This document shows, in pieces, positions 1-7,621 of a stretch of 64,000 nt of DNA (the stretch's first letter is position 1; every line of letters starts with the position of its first letter). The notes under the pieces were generated by a model. That model did not search any database. It saw only the letters and a list, made by a program, of their open reading frames with translations, and was not told the DNA's origin. The position numbers and the translations under genes are program-made. Source of the DNA: Pseudoxanthomonas beigongshangi (GTDB taxonomy: Bacteria > Pseudomonadota > Gammaproteobacteria > Xanthomonadales > Xanthomonadaceae); the NCBI RefSeq assembly GCF_016820515.1, contig NZ_JADHDV010000017.1, forward strand, positions 1 to 64,000, read 5' to 3'.

Positions 1-761
1 CCGCACCGGTTCGCGCCGCCGTGGCCGAAGCCACCGCGGCGCCGGCTCCCGCCGTCGCGCAGCGCACCACGCTGTCCGCCTCCGGCAAGCCGATGCGCAC
101 CCAGCCTCCGGGCGTGGCGGTCACCGGCCAGCCGGAACAGCTCAAGGGCGTGCGCCGCAACATGGCGCGGGTGATGGCCGACGCGCACGCCAAGGTCGTA
201 CCGACCACGCTCAGCGACGACGCCGACGTGCATGCCTGGACGCCGGGCAACGACGTCACCGTGCGCCTGATCCGCGCCATTGTCCGCGCCTGCAAGGCGG
301 TGCCGGCGATGAACGCCTGGTTCGATGGCGACAAGCTCACCCGCACCCTGCATCCGCAGGTGGACGTGGGCATCGCGGTGGACACCGACGACGGCCTGTT
401 CGTGCCGGCCCTGCGCAATGCCGACATCCTCGATGCGCGCGGCGTGCGCGAAGGCATCAACCGCCTGCGCGCGCAGGTCGAGGATCGCAGCATCCCGGCT
501 TCCGAGCTGAGCGGCTACACGATCTCGCTGTCCAATTTCGGCATGTTCGCCGGCCGCTACGCCACGCCGGTGGTAGTGCCGCCGTGCGTGGCGATCGTCG
601 CCGCCGGCCGCGCCCGCCACCAGGTCACGCCGGTGATGGGCGGCTTCGAGTCGCACAAGATCATCCCGCTGTCGGTCACCTTCGATCACCGCGCCTGCAC
701 CGGCGGCGAAGCCGCGCGCTTCCTCAAGGCGCTGATCGACGATCTGGCATTGCCGGCGTAA
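1..761 (+). CDS. 2-oxoacid dehydrogenase E2 (dihydrolipoamide acyltransferase), 3' part
   Basis: The reading frame is open through the left edge, so the gene begins outside the window. What remains is an Ala/Pro-rich linker (about the first 30 codons), then the whole catalytic acyltransferase domain, with a typical block LSNFGMFAGRYATPVVVPPC near base 530. Family knowledge: E2 transfers an acyl group from lipoyl-lysine to CoA in pyruvate or branched-chain ketoacid dehydrogenase complexes in the cytoplasm; the lipoyl domain must lie upstream. The active-site motif reads DHRACTGG, so the usual Asp of HxxxDG is Thr (codon 699-701) while His (687-689) is kept. I infer a branched-chain-type E2, but pyruvate E2 is not excluded without the upstream E1 genes. 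A non-coding gap of 68 bases follows. Confidence 0.9.
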   Translation, partial: APVRAAVAEATAAPAPAVAQRTTLSASGKPMRTQPPGVAVTGQPEQLKGVRRNMARVMADAHAKVVPTTLSDDADVHAWTPGNDVTVRLIRAIVRACKAVPAMNAWFDGDKLTRTLHPQVDVGIAVDTDDGLFVPALRNADILDARGVREGINRLRAQVEDRSIPASELSGYTISLSNFGMFAGRYATPVVVPPCVAIVAAGRARHQVTPVMGGFESHKIIPLSVTFDHRACTGGEAARFLKALIDDLALPA

Positions 762-829
762 GCCGGTCCCCACCCGCCGCCGGACACGGCGGCGGGTCGC
801 GTTTCCTCCCACGTCGCGGAGAACGGAAC

Positions 830-1213
830 ATGGCCCATCGCAGTCGGCTGGCTGGTTTCATCATCGATTGCCAGACCCACGATCACGAAACCGCCGCGCA
901 GTTCTGGAGCCAGGCGCTGGGCTTGCCGCGCGGCGAGACCTACCAGGATGGCGAAGCCCATTACGCCGAGCTGGAAGGCGCGCCGGGCGGCCTGCACGTC
1001 GAAGTGCAACAGGTGGCGCACGCCTCGCGCGTGCACCTGGACATCGAGGCCGACGACGTGGATGCCGAAGCCGACCGACTGGAGAAACTGGGTGCCAAGC
1101 GCATCGGTTTCGTCAAACGCTGGTGGCTGATGGAAGCGCCGACCGGGCAACGTTTCTGCGTGGTGCGCATGCGCCATCCCGAGCGCGGCGTCGAGCCGAA
1201 CCATTGGGATTGA
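830..1213 (+). CDS. VOC-family (glyoxalase/bleomycin-resistance fold) protein, copy 1
   Basis: Protein of 127 residues beginning MAHRSRLAGF. The layout fits the vicinal oxygen chelate fold: a leading beta strand with FIIDCQT, an alpha helix with AAQFWSQALGL, and the late strand block LMEAPTGQRFCVVRM. VOC proteins bind a metal or small molecule and include lyases, dioxygenases and binding proteins, so the reaction cannot be named. Possible metal ligands are His in GGLHVEV and Glu in MEAPTG. A GGAG ribosome site lies about 9 bases before ATG. The next gene is a close paralogue, evidently a tandem duplication. It lies 68 bases after the E2 stop and may be cotranscribed with it. Confidence 0.85.
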   Translation: MAHRSRLAGFIIDCQTHDHETAAQFWSQALGLPRGETYQDGEAHYAELEGAPGGLHVEVQQVAHASRVHLDIEADDVDAEADRLEKLGAKRIGFVKRWWLMEAPTGQRFCVVRMRHPERGVEPNHWD

Positions 1214-1260
1214 CGCCTCCCGCCAGCGGACGTTCAAACCATCCTTTCCGGAGCATCGAC

Positions 1261-1644
1261 ATGGCCCACCACAGCCGCCTCGCCGGATTCATCATTGATT
1301 GCCAGACCGACGACCTGGGCGCCGCCTCCTCGTTCTGGAGCCGCGCCCTCGGCCTGCCGGTGGTCAGCGCCGATGATGGCGGCGTTGGCCTGTACGACCG
1401 GCTGAAGGACGCCGCCGGCGGACTGCACGTGGAGGTGCAGAAGGTCGATCACCCTTCCCGCGTGCATCTGGATATCGAAGCCGACGATCTGGAAGCCGAG
1501 GCCACGCGCCTGGAACAACTCGGCGCGCGCCGGATCCGCTTCGTCCACGACCGCTGGTGGGTGATGGAAGCCCCGACCGGGCAGCGCTTCTGCATCGTGC
1601 CGATGGGTGAAGGCGAACGCGAGGGCGTGAACCGCTGGGATTGA
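1261..1644 (+). CDS. VOC-family protein, copy 2 (tandem paralogue)
   Basis: 127 residues, the same length as the preceding gene and alignable with it end to end: shared RLAGFIIDCQT, GGLHVEVQ, SRVHLDIEADD and WWVMEAPTGQRFC. The two differ mainly in the loop after the first helix (residues about 35-50) and at the C-terminus. This is a recent-looking duplication with a 47-base spacer containing TCCGGAG upstream of ATG. Function is unknown beyond the VOC fold; paired copies could form a heterodimer, which is inference. Its stop codon abuts directly the stop codon of the convergent metallo-beta-lactamase gene, leaving no room for a separate terminator. Confidence 0.85.
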   Translation: MAHHSRLAGFIIDCQTDDLGAASSFWSRALGLPVVSADDGGVGLYDRLKDAAGGLHVEVQKVDHPSRVHLDIEADDLEAEATRLEQLGARRIRFVHDRWWVMEAPTGQRFCIVPMGEGEREGVNRWD

Positions 1645-2574
1645 TCAGCGGCGATCCCGATCCAGCCAGCAGGCCAGGCCCTGCGCGTTGAGTTCGATAT
1701 CCATCTCCAGCACCTGCGTCACGCCGGCATCGTCCAGCGGGCACCGCAGCGCGCGGGCGCGTTCCTGGTACAGCGCGGTCAATCCGGCGACCATGGCGCG
1801 GTGCCTGTCCGGCTTGCCGTCGCATTGCCGGGCCAACACGCACATCGCATCGATCTGTTCGAACAGCTCCGCCGCCAGCCGGTCCGGTTCCTCAACCCGG
1901 CCATAGTGGGTGAGGTACATCGCCCGCGGCCGGTACGCGAGCAATCGCGCGATCGAGGTCTTCAGCGCCTCGGGTTCGAATTGCACCGGTGAGGAGGTCG
2001 GCAGGATGAACGGTCCGTGCGGACCGTCCATCTCGCGATACGACAGACCGAAGGTGTCGCCGGTGAACCAACTGCGGCTGCGTTCGTCCCACACGCAGTA
2101 ATGGTGGCGCGCATGCCCGGGCGTGTCGATGCACTGCAGGCGGCGTCCGGCCAGTTCCAGCGCATGGCCGTCCTCGGCGACGACCACGCGTTCCTCCGGC
2201 ACCGGCCGGATGGAACCGTAGCTGCGCGCCATCTCCGCTTCTCCGTAGACGGCGGTGGCGCCGGCAATCAGTTTGGCCGGATCGATCAGGTGGGGGGCGG
2301 CTCGCGGATGCGCGACCAGGCGCGCATGCGGCAGGTGCGCCATCAACTCGCCCGCGCCGCCGGCGTGATCCAGATGCGCGTGGGTGACCAGCACCCAATC
2401 GATGTCCTCCGCCGCCAGGCCCGTCTTTCGTGCCGTCTCCAGCAAACGCGGGACCGCGTGGTTGGTGCCGGTATCGATGAATGCGCCACGTCCCTGTTCG
2501 ACAATCAGGTAGGCGGCATCGAAATGATCCCGCTGGAACGCGGTATCGATGGTGTGGATGCCAATGGTGTCCAT
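1645..2574 (-). CDS. MBL-fold metallo-hydrolase
   Basis: 309 residues. The metallo-beta-lactamase metal signature THAHLDHAGG lies near residue 64, with later ligands in DTPGHARHH (near 150) and WFTGDTFG (near 168), and a C-terminal His in YLTHYG. This is the binuclear zinc hydrolase fold seen in glyoxalase II-like and lactonase-like enzymes; the substrate cannot be told from the sequence. There is no signal peptide, so it is cytoplasmic. It is convergent with the VOC pair and shares the stop-stop junction with copy 2. About 190 bases upstream contain the palindromic repeat listed next. Confidence 0.88.
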   Translation of the reverse strand: MDTIGIHTIDTAFQRDHFDAAYLIVEQGRGAFIDTGTNHAVPRLLETARKTGLAAEDIDWVLVTHAHLDHAGGAGELMAHLPHARLVAHPRAAPHLIDPAKLIAGATAVYGEAEMARSYGSIRPVPEERVVVAEDGHALELAGRRLQCIDTPGHARHHYCVWDERSRSWFTGDTFGLSYREMDGPHGPFILPTSSPVQFEPEALKTSIARLLAYRPRAMYLTHYGRVEEPDRLAAELFEQIDAMCVLARQCDGKPDRHRAMVAGLTALYQERARALRCPLDDAGVTQVLEMDIELNAQGLACWLDRDRR

Positions 2575-2671
2575 ACGCTTGTGGGGTAACGCTAGGATGG
2601 AACCGATTCTACCGGCGTCCCGGCGCCGCCACGATGCATCTTTGGTCGCAGAAGCACATCACATGCCTCAC

Positions 2672-2734
2672 TGTGGGAGCGACGTGAGTCGCGAATCGGA
2701 AGCACTTCTTTTCGCGATTCACGTCGCTCCCGCA
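2672..2734. repeat. REP-like intergenic inverted repeat
   Basis: Two 24-base arms (2672-2695 and 2711-2734) are inverted copies with two mismatches, separated by a 15-base loop. The core is GGGAGCGACGTGA..TCGCGAA. The element sits between the start of the MBL gene and the stop of the small membrane protein gene. Sequences of this kind are dispersed repetitive extragenic palindromes in Xanthomonadaceae and Pseudomonas (established knowledge); roles proposed elsewhere include transcript protection and RAYT transposase substrates. I noticed no second copy in this window. Confidence 0.75.
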
Positions 2735-2766
2735 ATCAGCCGGAAGGACGCTTCCACCTGGCGCGC

Positions 2767-3066
2767 TCAGCCGCGCTCCAGCCACCACGACCGCAGCAGC
2801 ACCGCCACGGTCAGCACGAACAGGAAACCGCCGTAGCCGACCAGGGTCGCCAGCACCTGTTTCCAGATCGCGCCGGTGCCGATGTCGGCCAGGCCCAGCG
2901 CGTAGCCCCAGTACATGCCCAGCATGCTGAGCACGAACGCCACCGCCAGGCTGGCCGTGTCGAATACCTTGCGCCGGCCGCTGCGCGGTTGCCGGGGAAA
3001 CAGCCAGAACAGCGTGCCCAGCAGCGCGAACCACGGCAGGAACAGCACCATCGCCAGGAACGGCAT
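2767..3066 (-). CDS. small membrane protein, unknown function
   Basis: 99 residues with three hydrophobic stretches: residues about 1-22 (start MPFLAMVLFLPWF), 38-60, and 70-92. A basic loop with RQPRSGRRK follows the first helix. I do not recognise a family. It starts 1 base after the trpS stop, so it is very likely cotranscribed with trpS and possibly translationally coupled, although nothing suggests a role in tRNA charging. The gene ends close to a REP-like palindrome. Confidence 0.7.
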   Translation of the reverse strand: MPFLAMVLFLPWFALLGTLFWLFPRQPRSGRRKVFDTASLAVAFVLSMLGMYWGYALGLADIGTGAIWKQVLATLVGYGGFLFVLTVAVLLRSWWLERG

Positions 3067-3067
3067 C

Positions 3068-4363
3068 TCAGGCCTCGGCGTCGCGCAACTGCTTCAATGC
3101 CGCCAGCACCTCCGCGGCGGCAACCTGCAGCACGATCTCGGTGGTTTCCAGTTGATCCGCGCGCTCGGCCTGCTTCAGCACGGCGATGATCTGGCCGGCA
3201 TCCTTGGGCGCGTCGAAGCCATTGCTCTGGATCAGCAACTGGCCATCGGCGTCGGTGAACTTGAAATAGAACCGCGCGTCCTTGTCGCGATACTGCTTGA
3301 ACTGCGGCAATGCGGCCTTGGCCGCGGCCGCCTTCACGGGCACCGCCGACTGCTCGGCCAGGTTGCGCAGGCCAACCGCGTGGCGCAATTCCGCCAGCAA
3401 CGGGATGGCGTACTTCGTGCGCAGGCGCTGCGCGCCGTCGCGCAGGATCGCTTCGATCTCCTCGGGCCGTGCCATCAGCGCCAGGTACTTGTCACGCAGC
3501 GGGCCGATTTCCGCGTCGATGCGCTCGAACAGTTTCTGCTTGGCGTCGCCCCAGCCGATACCGTCGGCGAAGGCCTGGGCGAAGGCGGCGGTTTCCTCCG
3601 CGCCGGCGAAGGCCTGGTACAACTGGAACAGCGCCGAACCCTCGGTGTCCTTGGCCTCGCCAGGTCCACGCGAATCTGTGAGGATCGAGAACACCAGCTT
3701 CTTCAGCTCCTCACGCGGCACGAACAGCGGAATGGTGTTGTTGTAGCTCTTGCTCATCTTGCGCCCGTCCAGGCCGGGCAGCGTGGCGACGTTGTCGTCG
3801 ATGAGCACTTCCGGCAGCGCGAAATACTCCTTGCCGTAGACGTGATTGAAACGCTGGCCGAAATCGCGCGCCATCTCGATGTGCTGGATCTGATCGCGCC
3901 CCACCGGTACCTGGTTGGCGTTGAAAATCAGGATGTCGGCGGCCATCAGCACCGGGTACATGAACAGTCCGGCGGAGACGCCTGCGTCATCGTCCTCGCC
4001 GTCGGCGCGGTTCTTGTCCACCGCCGCCTTGTAGGCATGCGCGCGGTTGAGGATGCCCTTGCCCGCCACGCAGGTCAGGAACCAGGTCAGCTCGGTGATC
4101 TCGGGAATGTCGCTCTGCCGGTAGAACCACACCTTGTCCGGATCCAGCCCCGCCGCCAACCAGGTGGCGGCGATTTCCAAGGTCGAACGCTGGGTGCGCG
4201 CCGGATCCTGCGCCTTGATCAGGCTGTGCAGGTCGGCGAGGAAATAAAAGCTCTCCACGCCCGGGTTGCGGCTGGCCGCCACGGCGGGGCGGACCGCGCC
4301 GACGTAGTTGCCCAGGTGGGGGGTGCCGGAGGTGGTGATGCCGGTCAGGACTCGGGTGGTCAT
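3068..4363 (-). CDS. trpS: tryptophanyl-tRNA synthetase with C-terminal extension
   Basis: 431 residues from MTTRVLTGI; an in-frame upstream ATG 84 bases earlier is less likely because the class I signature should begin right at the N-terminus. Class I signatures are TPHLGNY near residue 14 (HIGH equivalent) and GRKMSKS near 200. It charges tRNA-Trp with tryptophan in the cytoplasm. The protein is about 100 residues longer than the 334-residue E. coli type. The tail (about 345-390) contains FYFKFTDADGQLLIQSNGF, which resembles the YegP/DUF1508 fold; this is my reading of the pattern, not a search. Followed after 1 base by a small membrane protein gene. Confidence 0.95.
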   Translation of the reverse strand: MTTRVLTGITTSGTPHLGNYVGAVRPAVAASRNPGVESFYFLADLHSLIKAQDPARTQRSTLEIAATWLAAGLDPDKVWFYRQSDIPEITELTWFLTCVAGKGILNRAHAYKAAVDKNRADGEDDDAGVSAGLFMYPVLMAADILIFNANQVPVGRDQIQHIEMARDFGQRFNHVYGKEYFALPEVLIDDNVATLPGLDGRKMSKSYNNTIPLFVPREELKKLVFSILTDSRGPGEAKDTEGSALFQLYQAFAGAEETAAFAQAFADGIGWGDAKQKLFERIDAEIGPLRDKYLALMARPEEIEAILRDGAQRLRTKYAIPLLAELRHAVGLRNLAEQSAVPVKAAAAKAALPQFKQYRDKDARFYFKFTDADGQLLIQSNGFDAPKDAGQIIAVLKQAERADQLETTEIVLQVAAAEVLAALKQLRDAEA

Positions 4364-4467
4364 TGCGTCTTTCTGAAGTCTGAACACGGCCAGTTTAACC
4401 GCTGCCGGCGCAAACCCCATCCGCGACGGCGACGCGTTGACACGCACGTCCCTTCCGGAGAACCGCC

Positions 4468-5289
4468 ATGTTCCGCGCCTGCCTGCTCCTGCTTGCCTCG
4501 CTGTTCCCGCTGGCCGCCTGCTCCCGCGCCGAGGCCGGGCCGCTGGTGGACGTGGCGGTCATCGACCGCGACACCGGCCAATGGCTGCCCAGCTATCCGC
4601 ATCGCGGCGATAGTTGGGTGGCCGGCCAGCCCGGCCACCGCTACGCCGTACGCCTGACCAATACCACCGGCGAGCGCGTGCTGGTGGTGCTGTCGGTGGA
4701 CGGCGTCAACGCGGTCACCGGCGAAACCGCCGCGCCCTCGCAGGCCGGCTACGTGCTGGATCCCTGGGAGACCGCCGAGATCGCCGGCTGGCGGAAGTCG
4801 CTGGAGGATGTCGCCCAGTTCGTGTTCACCGATCATGGCGACAGCTATGCCACGCGGACCGGACGTCCGCGCAATGTCGGGGTGATCGGTGTCGCGGCGT
4901 TCCGCGAAGCACGGCCCTACTACTCGCCGCGCTATCCGGTCCACCCGACGCCGGCGCCCTACCCGCCTTATGCCGGTTCCCGCGCGCAATCGGAAAGCGC
5001 CGACGCGAAGGCCGCCGCACCGACCGCGGCCGAGTCCGCCGGCGACGCGATGGCCAGCCGCCAGCGCATCGGCACCGGGCACGGCGAACGCGAATGGGCG
5101 CCGGTGGGTTCCACCGACTTCGTGCGCGCCCGGCGCACGCCCGACCAGGTCAGCCAGATCCGATACGACGAACCGCGCCGGCTGGTGGCCCTGGGCATCC
5201 TGCCGCCGCCCTACCGTCCGTCCTATCGCGAACGCGCGCCGCAGGCGTTCCCCAATGGTTTCGTCGCCGATCCGCCGCGCTGGCGCTGA
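4468..5289 (+). CDS. putative lipoprotein, unknown function
   Basis: 273 residues. The N-terminus MFRACLLLLASLFPLAAC is a lipoprotein signal with lipobox LAAC (Cys18). Residues about 25-150 form a beta-rich domain (VDVAVIDRDTGQWL, RLTNTTGERVLVVLSVDGVN), followed by a Pro/Ala-rich, low-complexity segment (150-195) and a C-terminal part with RRTPDQVSQIRYD. The first part looks like an immunoglobulin-like sandwich, but I do not recognise a family. A CCGGAG ribosome site precedes ATG. It is divergent from trpS across about 105 bases that must hold both promoters. Exported envelope protein by inference. Confidence 0.75.
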   Translation: MFRACLLLLASLFPLAACSRAEAGPLVDVAVIDRDTGQWLPSYPHRGDSWVAGQPGHRYAVRLTNTTGERVLVVLSVDGVNAVTGETAAPSQAGYVLDPWETAEIAGWRKSLEDVAQFVFTDHGDSYATRTGRPRNVGVIGVAAFREARPYYSPRYPVHPTPAPYPPYAGSRAQSESADAKAAAPTAAESAGDAMASRQRIGTGHGEREWAPVGSTDFVRARRTPDQVSQIRYDEPRRLVALGILPPPYRPSYRERAPQAFPNGFVADPPRWR

Positions 5290-5314
5290 ACGCCGGAACC
5301 ATCGGACGCCACTA

Positions 5315-5340
5315 AGAAACGGGCCGCTCGCGCGGCCCGT
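5315..5340 (-). terminator. intrinsic terminator between convergent genes
   Basis: A perfect 9-base stem (5319-5327 with 5332-5340, ACGGGCCGC) and a 4-base loop. Reading the minus strand, the stem is followed by TTTCTT, so it best serves the csbD-like gene, 25 bases downstream of its stop. The plus-strand lipoprotein gene may also use it. Confidence 0.65.
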
Positions 5341-5364
5341 CGTCGTACCGGTTGTCCGGCCGAA

Positions 5365-5580
5365 TCAGTGCTTCATGTCCGAGCGCAGGCTGCGCTCGAA
5401 TGCCTTCACTTCATCGTGGGCCCGCTCGCGGCCCCAGCCGTAGCGTTCCTGCAGGCGTCCTTCCAGGTATTCGGCATTGCCTTCGGCAACCTGGAAGTCG
5501 TCGTCGGTCAGATCGCCCCATTTGGCCTGGATGCGGCCCTTCAGCTGTTTCCAGTTACCGGCGATGATGTCCTGGTTCAT
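5365..5580 (-). CDS. CsbD-family stress-response protein
   Basis: 71 residues, start [10 protein letters not shown]. CsbD signatures are visible: [20 protein letters not shown] at residues 8-27 and [13 protein letters not shown] further on. CsbD-like proteins are small, hydrophilic, abundant and induced by general stress in many bacteria; no biochemical activity is established. The ribosome site is AGAGGAAA just upstream of ATG. The neighbours are two entericidin-like lipoprotein genes in the same direction, each apparently with its own terminator, so this is a stress/envelope cluster rather than one operon. Confidence 0.9.
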   Translation of the reverse strand: MNQDIIAGNWKQLKGRIQAKWGDLTDDDFQVAEGNAEYLEGRLQERYGWGRERAHDEVKAFERSLRSDMKH

Positions 5581-5753
5581 GGGATTTCCTCTTGGTCTCG
5601 CGGCGGGGAACACCGCGCGACCAGCATCGCAACCCGGCCATTCCCGCACGATCAAGGCGGCGTCAACGCCACATTATTTCGGCCGGATTTCCTACCGCCA
5701 AACGTGCCGCGAAAACTCCGGAGACCCGATTTCCCGACGTCGGTTCCACAACG

Positions 5754-5779
5754 GAAAAAGGCCGGCGGATGCCGGCCCT
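5754..5779 (-). terminator. intrinsic terminator of entericidin copy 1
   Basis: Stem GGCCGGC/GCCGGCC (5760-5766 with 5771-5777), 4-base loop, followed on the minus strand by five T residues (5755-5759). It lies about 50 bases after the stop of the first entericidin-like gene. Confidence 0.85.
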
Positions 5780-5830
5780 TCCCTTCCCGCCCGCGCCAGC
5801 AAGTGGCTGCCGGCGCACGCGGACCGGCGC

Positions 5831-5965
5831 TTACTTGCCGGAGGCGTCCTCGACCTTCTCGCCCACTTTCTGCACGTCCTTGCCGAACCCCTTGACGGTG
5901 TTGCAGCCGGACAGCGCGGCGATCGAGAACATGGCGATGAACAACAGGGCGACGTAGCGCTTCAT
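5831..5965 (-). CDS. entericidin A/B-family lipoprotein, copy 1
   Basis: A 44-residue protein, start MKRYVALLFIAM, lipobox SGC at residues 19-21, then the entericidin core NTVKGFGKDVQKVGEKVED and a short tail ending SGK. In E. coli, EcnA and EcnB are tandem small lipoproteins described as an antidote and bacteriolytic toxin pair under starvation or osmotic control; whether that applies here is unknown. The mature part would be about 24 residues anchored by lipid. Translated directly from the sequence: ATG at 5963-5965 with AGGAGCTTTCCC just upstream, TAA at 5831-5833. Confidence 0.88.
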   Translation of the reverse strand: MKRYVALLFIAMFSIAALSGCNTVKGFGKDVQKVGEKVEDASGK

Positions 5966-6083
5966 GGGAAAGCTCCTGGTTGATGTTGGCTCCCGGGGAG
6001 TGGCGGCCGACCTTCCCGCGCCAGCCTTCCCCTGCGGCGGCGAGTCTGATTAAAGCATGCTGCATCGGGGCTGACCAAGGCTC

Positions 6084-6116
6084 CGGAAAACGAAAGGGCC
6101 GGCATGGCCGGCCCTT
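6084..6116 (-). terminator. intrinsic terminator of entericidin copy 2
   Basis: Stem AAGGGCCGGC/GCCGGCCCTT (6094-6103 with 6107-6116) with a 3-base loop. On the minus strand a TCGTTTTCC tail follows. It lies 41 bases after the stop of the second entericidin-like gene. Confidence 0.75.
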
Positions 6117-6157
6117 CCGGAAGGCGCGCCTCGTCGCTGCGCCAAGGGGTTACGACG

Positions 6158-6310
6158 TCAGCACTTGCCGTCCTTGCAATCCTGCGCCTTGTCTTCGACC
6201 TTCTCGCCGACCTTCTGCACGTCCTTGCCCGCGCCGGCCATGGTGTTGCAGCCGGAAAGGACCGCGGTGGAAAACATCGCCAGCATCAGCAAAGCCATCC
6301 AACGTTTCAT
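6158..6310 (-). CDS. entericidin A/B-family lipoprotein, copy 2 with Cys-containing tail
   Basis: 50 residues, start MKRWMALLMLAM, lipobox SGC (19-21), core GKDVQKVGEKVED identical over 13 residues to copy 1, and a different tail KAQDCKDGKC that adds two cysteines. Ribosome site AAGGAGG lies 6 bases before ATG. Copies 1 and 2 are about 190 bases apart and each has its own terminator, so they are probably separate transcription units. Like other entericidins it should be a lipid-anchored envelope peptide. The two extra cysteines could form a disulphide in the periplasm (inference). Confidence 0.88.
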   Translation of the reverse strand: MKRWMALLMLAMFSTAVLSGCNTMAGAGKDVQKVGEKVEDKAQDCKDGKC

Positions 6311-6466
6311 GCTCGCCTCCTTGGTGAAATGCCTGGTGGAACGATGCTGCATCGGTGCGGCAGGCGACCCTTGCAGCGTGGTTCCACCATGGACAGCCGG
6401 CCGTTCACGGCACGTGAAAGCGGCGGGCGGCATTCAGGCATGAATAAGCCTGCGGCCGGCTCCGGT

Positions 6467-7390
6467 TCAGTCGCGCATCAAGGTGGATTTTCCGAACAGG
6501 CTTTCCACCAGATCGACGGTCAGCTTGGCGGTCCGGTTGCGGCGGTCCAGCACCGGATTGAGTTCGACGATGTCCAGGGAGCCCATCCGGCCGGTATCGG
6601 CAATCATCTCCATCACCAGTTGCGCCTCGCGGTAGTTCGGCCCCCCCGGTACGGTGGTGCCGACGCCCGGCGCGATGCTGGGGTCCAGGAAATCCACGTC
6701 GAAACTGACATGCAGGTGGGTATCGGCATCGACGCCTTCCAGCGCCGCTTCCATGGTCCGCTTCATGCCCACCTCGTCGATGTAGCGCATGTCGTAGACA
6801 TCGACCGCGTGATCCTTGATCAGCTTCTTTTCTTCCGGATCCACCGAGCGGATGCCGATCTGCCGCACCATCGCCGGCGTGATCGCCGGGCTGTCGCCGC
6901 CCAGCCGGGTCAGCGCATCCGGGCCGATGCCGCACAGGCACGCGACCGGCATGCCGTGGATGTTGCCGGAAGGCGTGACTTCGCTGGTGTTGAAATCCGA
7001 ATGCGCATCGAGCCAGAGCACGCGCAGGCGCTTGCCCTGCTGGCGGCAATGGCGGGCAATGGCGGTGATCGATCCGATTGCCAGGCAATGATCGCCCCCC
7101 ATCATGATGGGCAGGCGACCCTTGCCCAGCTCGGCGGCGGTCGCTTCCATCAGCGCATGGTTCCAGGCCACCACTTCGTCCAGGTGGCGATAGCCGCGCA
7201 CCGGATCGATCCAGGGATTCGCCGGTCCCTGCACGTTGCCGGTGTCGATCACGTCCACCCCGCGCCCGGCCAGCGCCTCGCCGAGACCGGCGATGCGCAG
7301 GGCATCCGGTCCCATCCGCGCGCCGCGGTGCCCCGCGCCAATGTCGGTGGGCACGCCTATCAGGGAAACGGGGGGAAACGTACGGGCCAT
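6467..7390 (-). CDS. rocF: arginase (ureohydrolase family)
   Basis: 307 residues from MARTFPPVSLIG. The manganese-binding signatures of ureohydrolases are present: GGDHCLAIGS (near 98), DAHSDFN (near 124) and SFDVDFLDPSIAPGVGT (near 225-240). Arginase cleaves arginine to ornithine and urea in the cytoplasm. The length matches arginases, and agmatinase is less likely because GNIHGMP follows the DAHSD block as in arginase. No urease or ornithine genes lie nearby. Transcribed alone, towards the entericidin genes; 122 bases separate its start from the tRNA-Thr gene and I see nothing distinct there. Confidence 0.92.
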   Translation of the reverse strand: MARTFPPVSLIGVPTDIGAGHRGARMGPDALRIAGLGEALAGRGVDVIDTGNVQGPANPWIDPVRGYRHLDEVVAWNHALMEATAAELGKGRLPIMMGGDHCLAIGSITAIARHCRQQGKRLRVLWLDAHSDFNTSEVTPSGNIHGMPVACLCGIGPDALTRLGGDSPAITPAMVRQIGIRSVDPEEKKLIKDHAVDVYDMRYIDEVGMKRTMEAALEGVDADTHLHVSFDVDFLDPSIAPGVGTTVPGGPNYREAQLVMEMIADTGRMGSLDIVELNPVLDRRNRTAKLTVDLVESLFGKSTLMRD

Positions 7391-7512
7391 CGGCAACACT
7401 CGGTGTTCTGGAAAGATCCGGAAGTCTAGTCCGATTTGCATGACCGGGCTGTGGCGCTGCAGCAGCGCGGCGGCGATGGACCGCTTGATGATCGACGCTC
7501 GCAAGAGCGAGA

Positions 7513-7588
7513 TGGTGCCGCTTATCCGAATCGAACGGATGACCTACCGCTTACAAGGCGGTTGCTCTACCAGCTGAGCTAAAGCGGC
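7513..7588 (-). tRNA. tRNA-Thr, anticodon UGU
   Basis: A 76-base cloverleaf read on the minus strand: it starts GCCGCTTTAGCTCAG, has anticodon loop CTTGTAA (anticodon TGT), T-arm GTTCGATTC and an encoded CCA end. Acceptor stem GCCGCTT pairs with AAGCGGC. It matches the bacterial tRNA-Thr(UGU) pattern. It lies downstream of birA-coaX-SPOR in the same direction, 33 bases after that stop. Confidence 0.96.
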
Positions 7589-7621
7589 ACGGAGGGCCGG
7601 CGTTGCGCCGGTCCCGGGATT

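Noticed and set aside
4364-4447. 28-codon N-terminal extension of trpS
   Set aside because: The class I signature must lie at the N-terminus and the extension is unlike the family.
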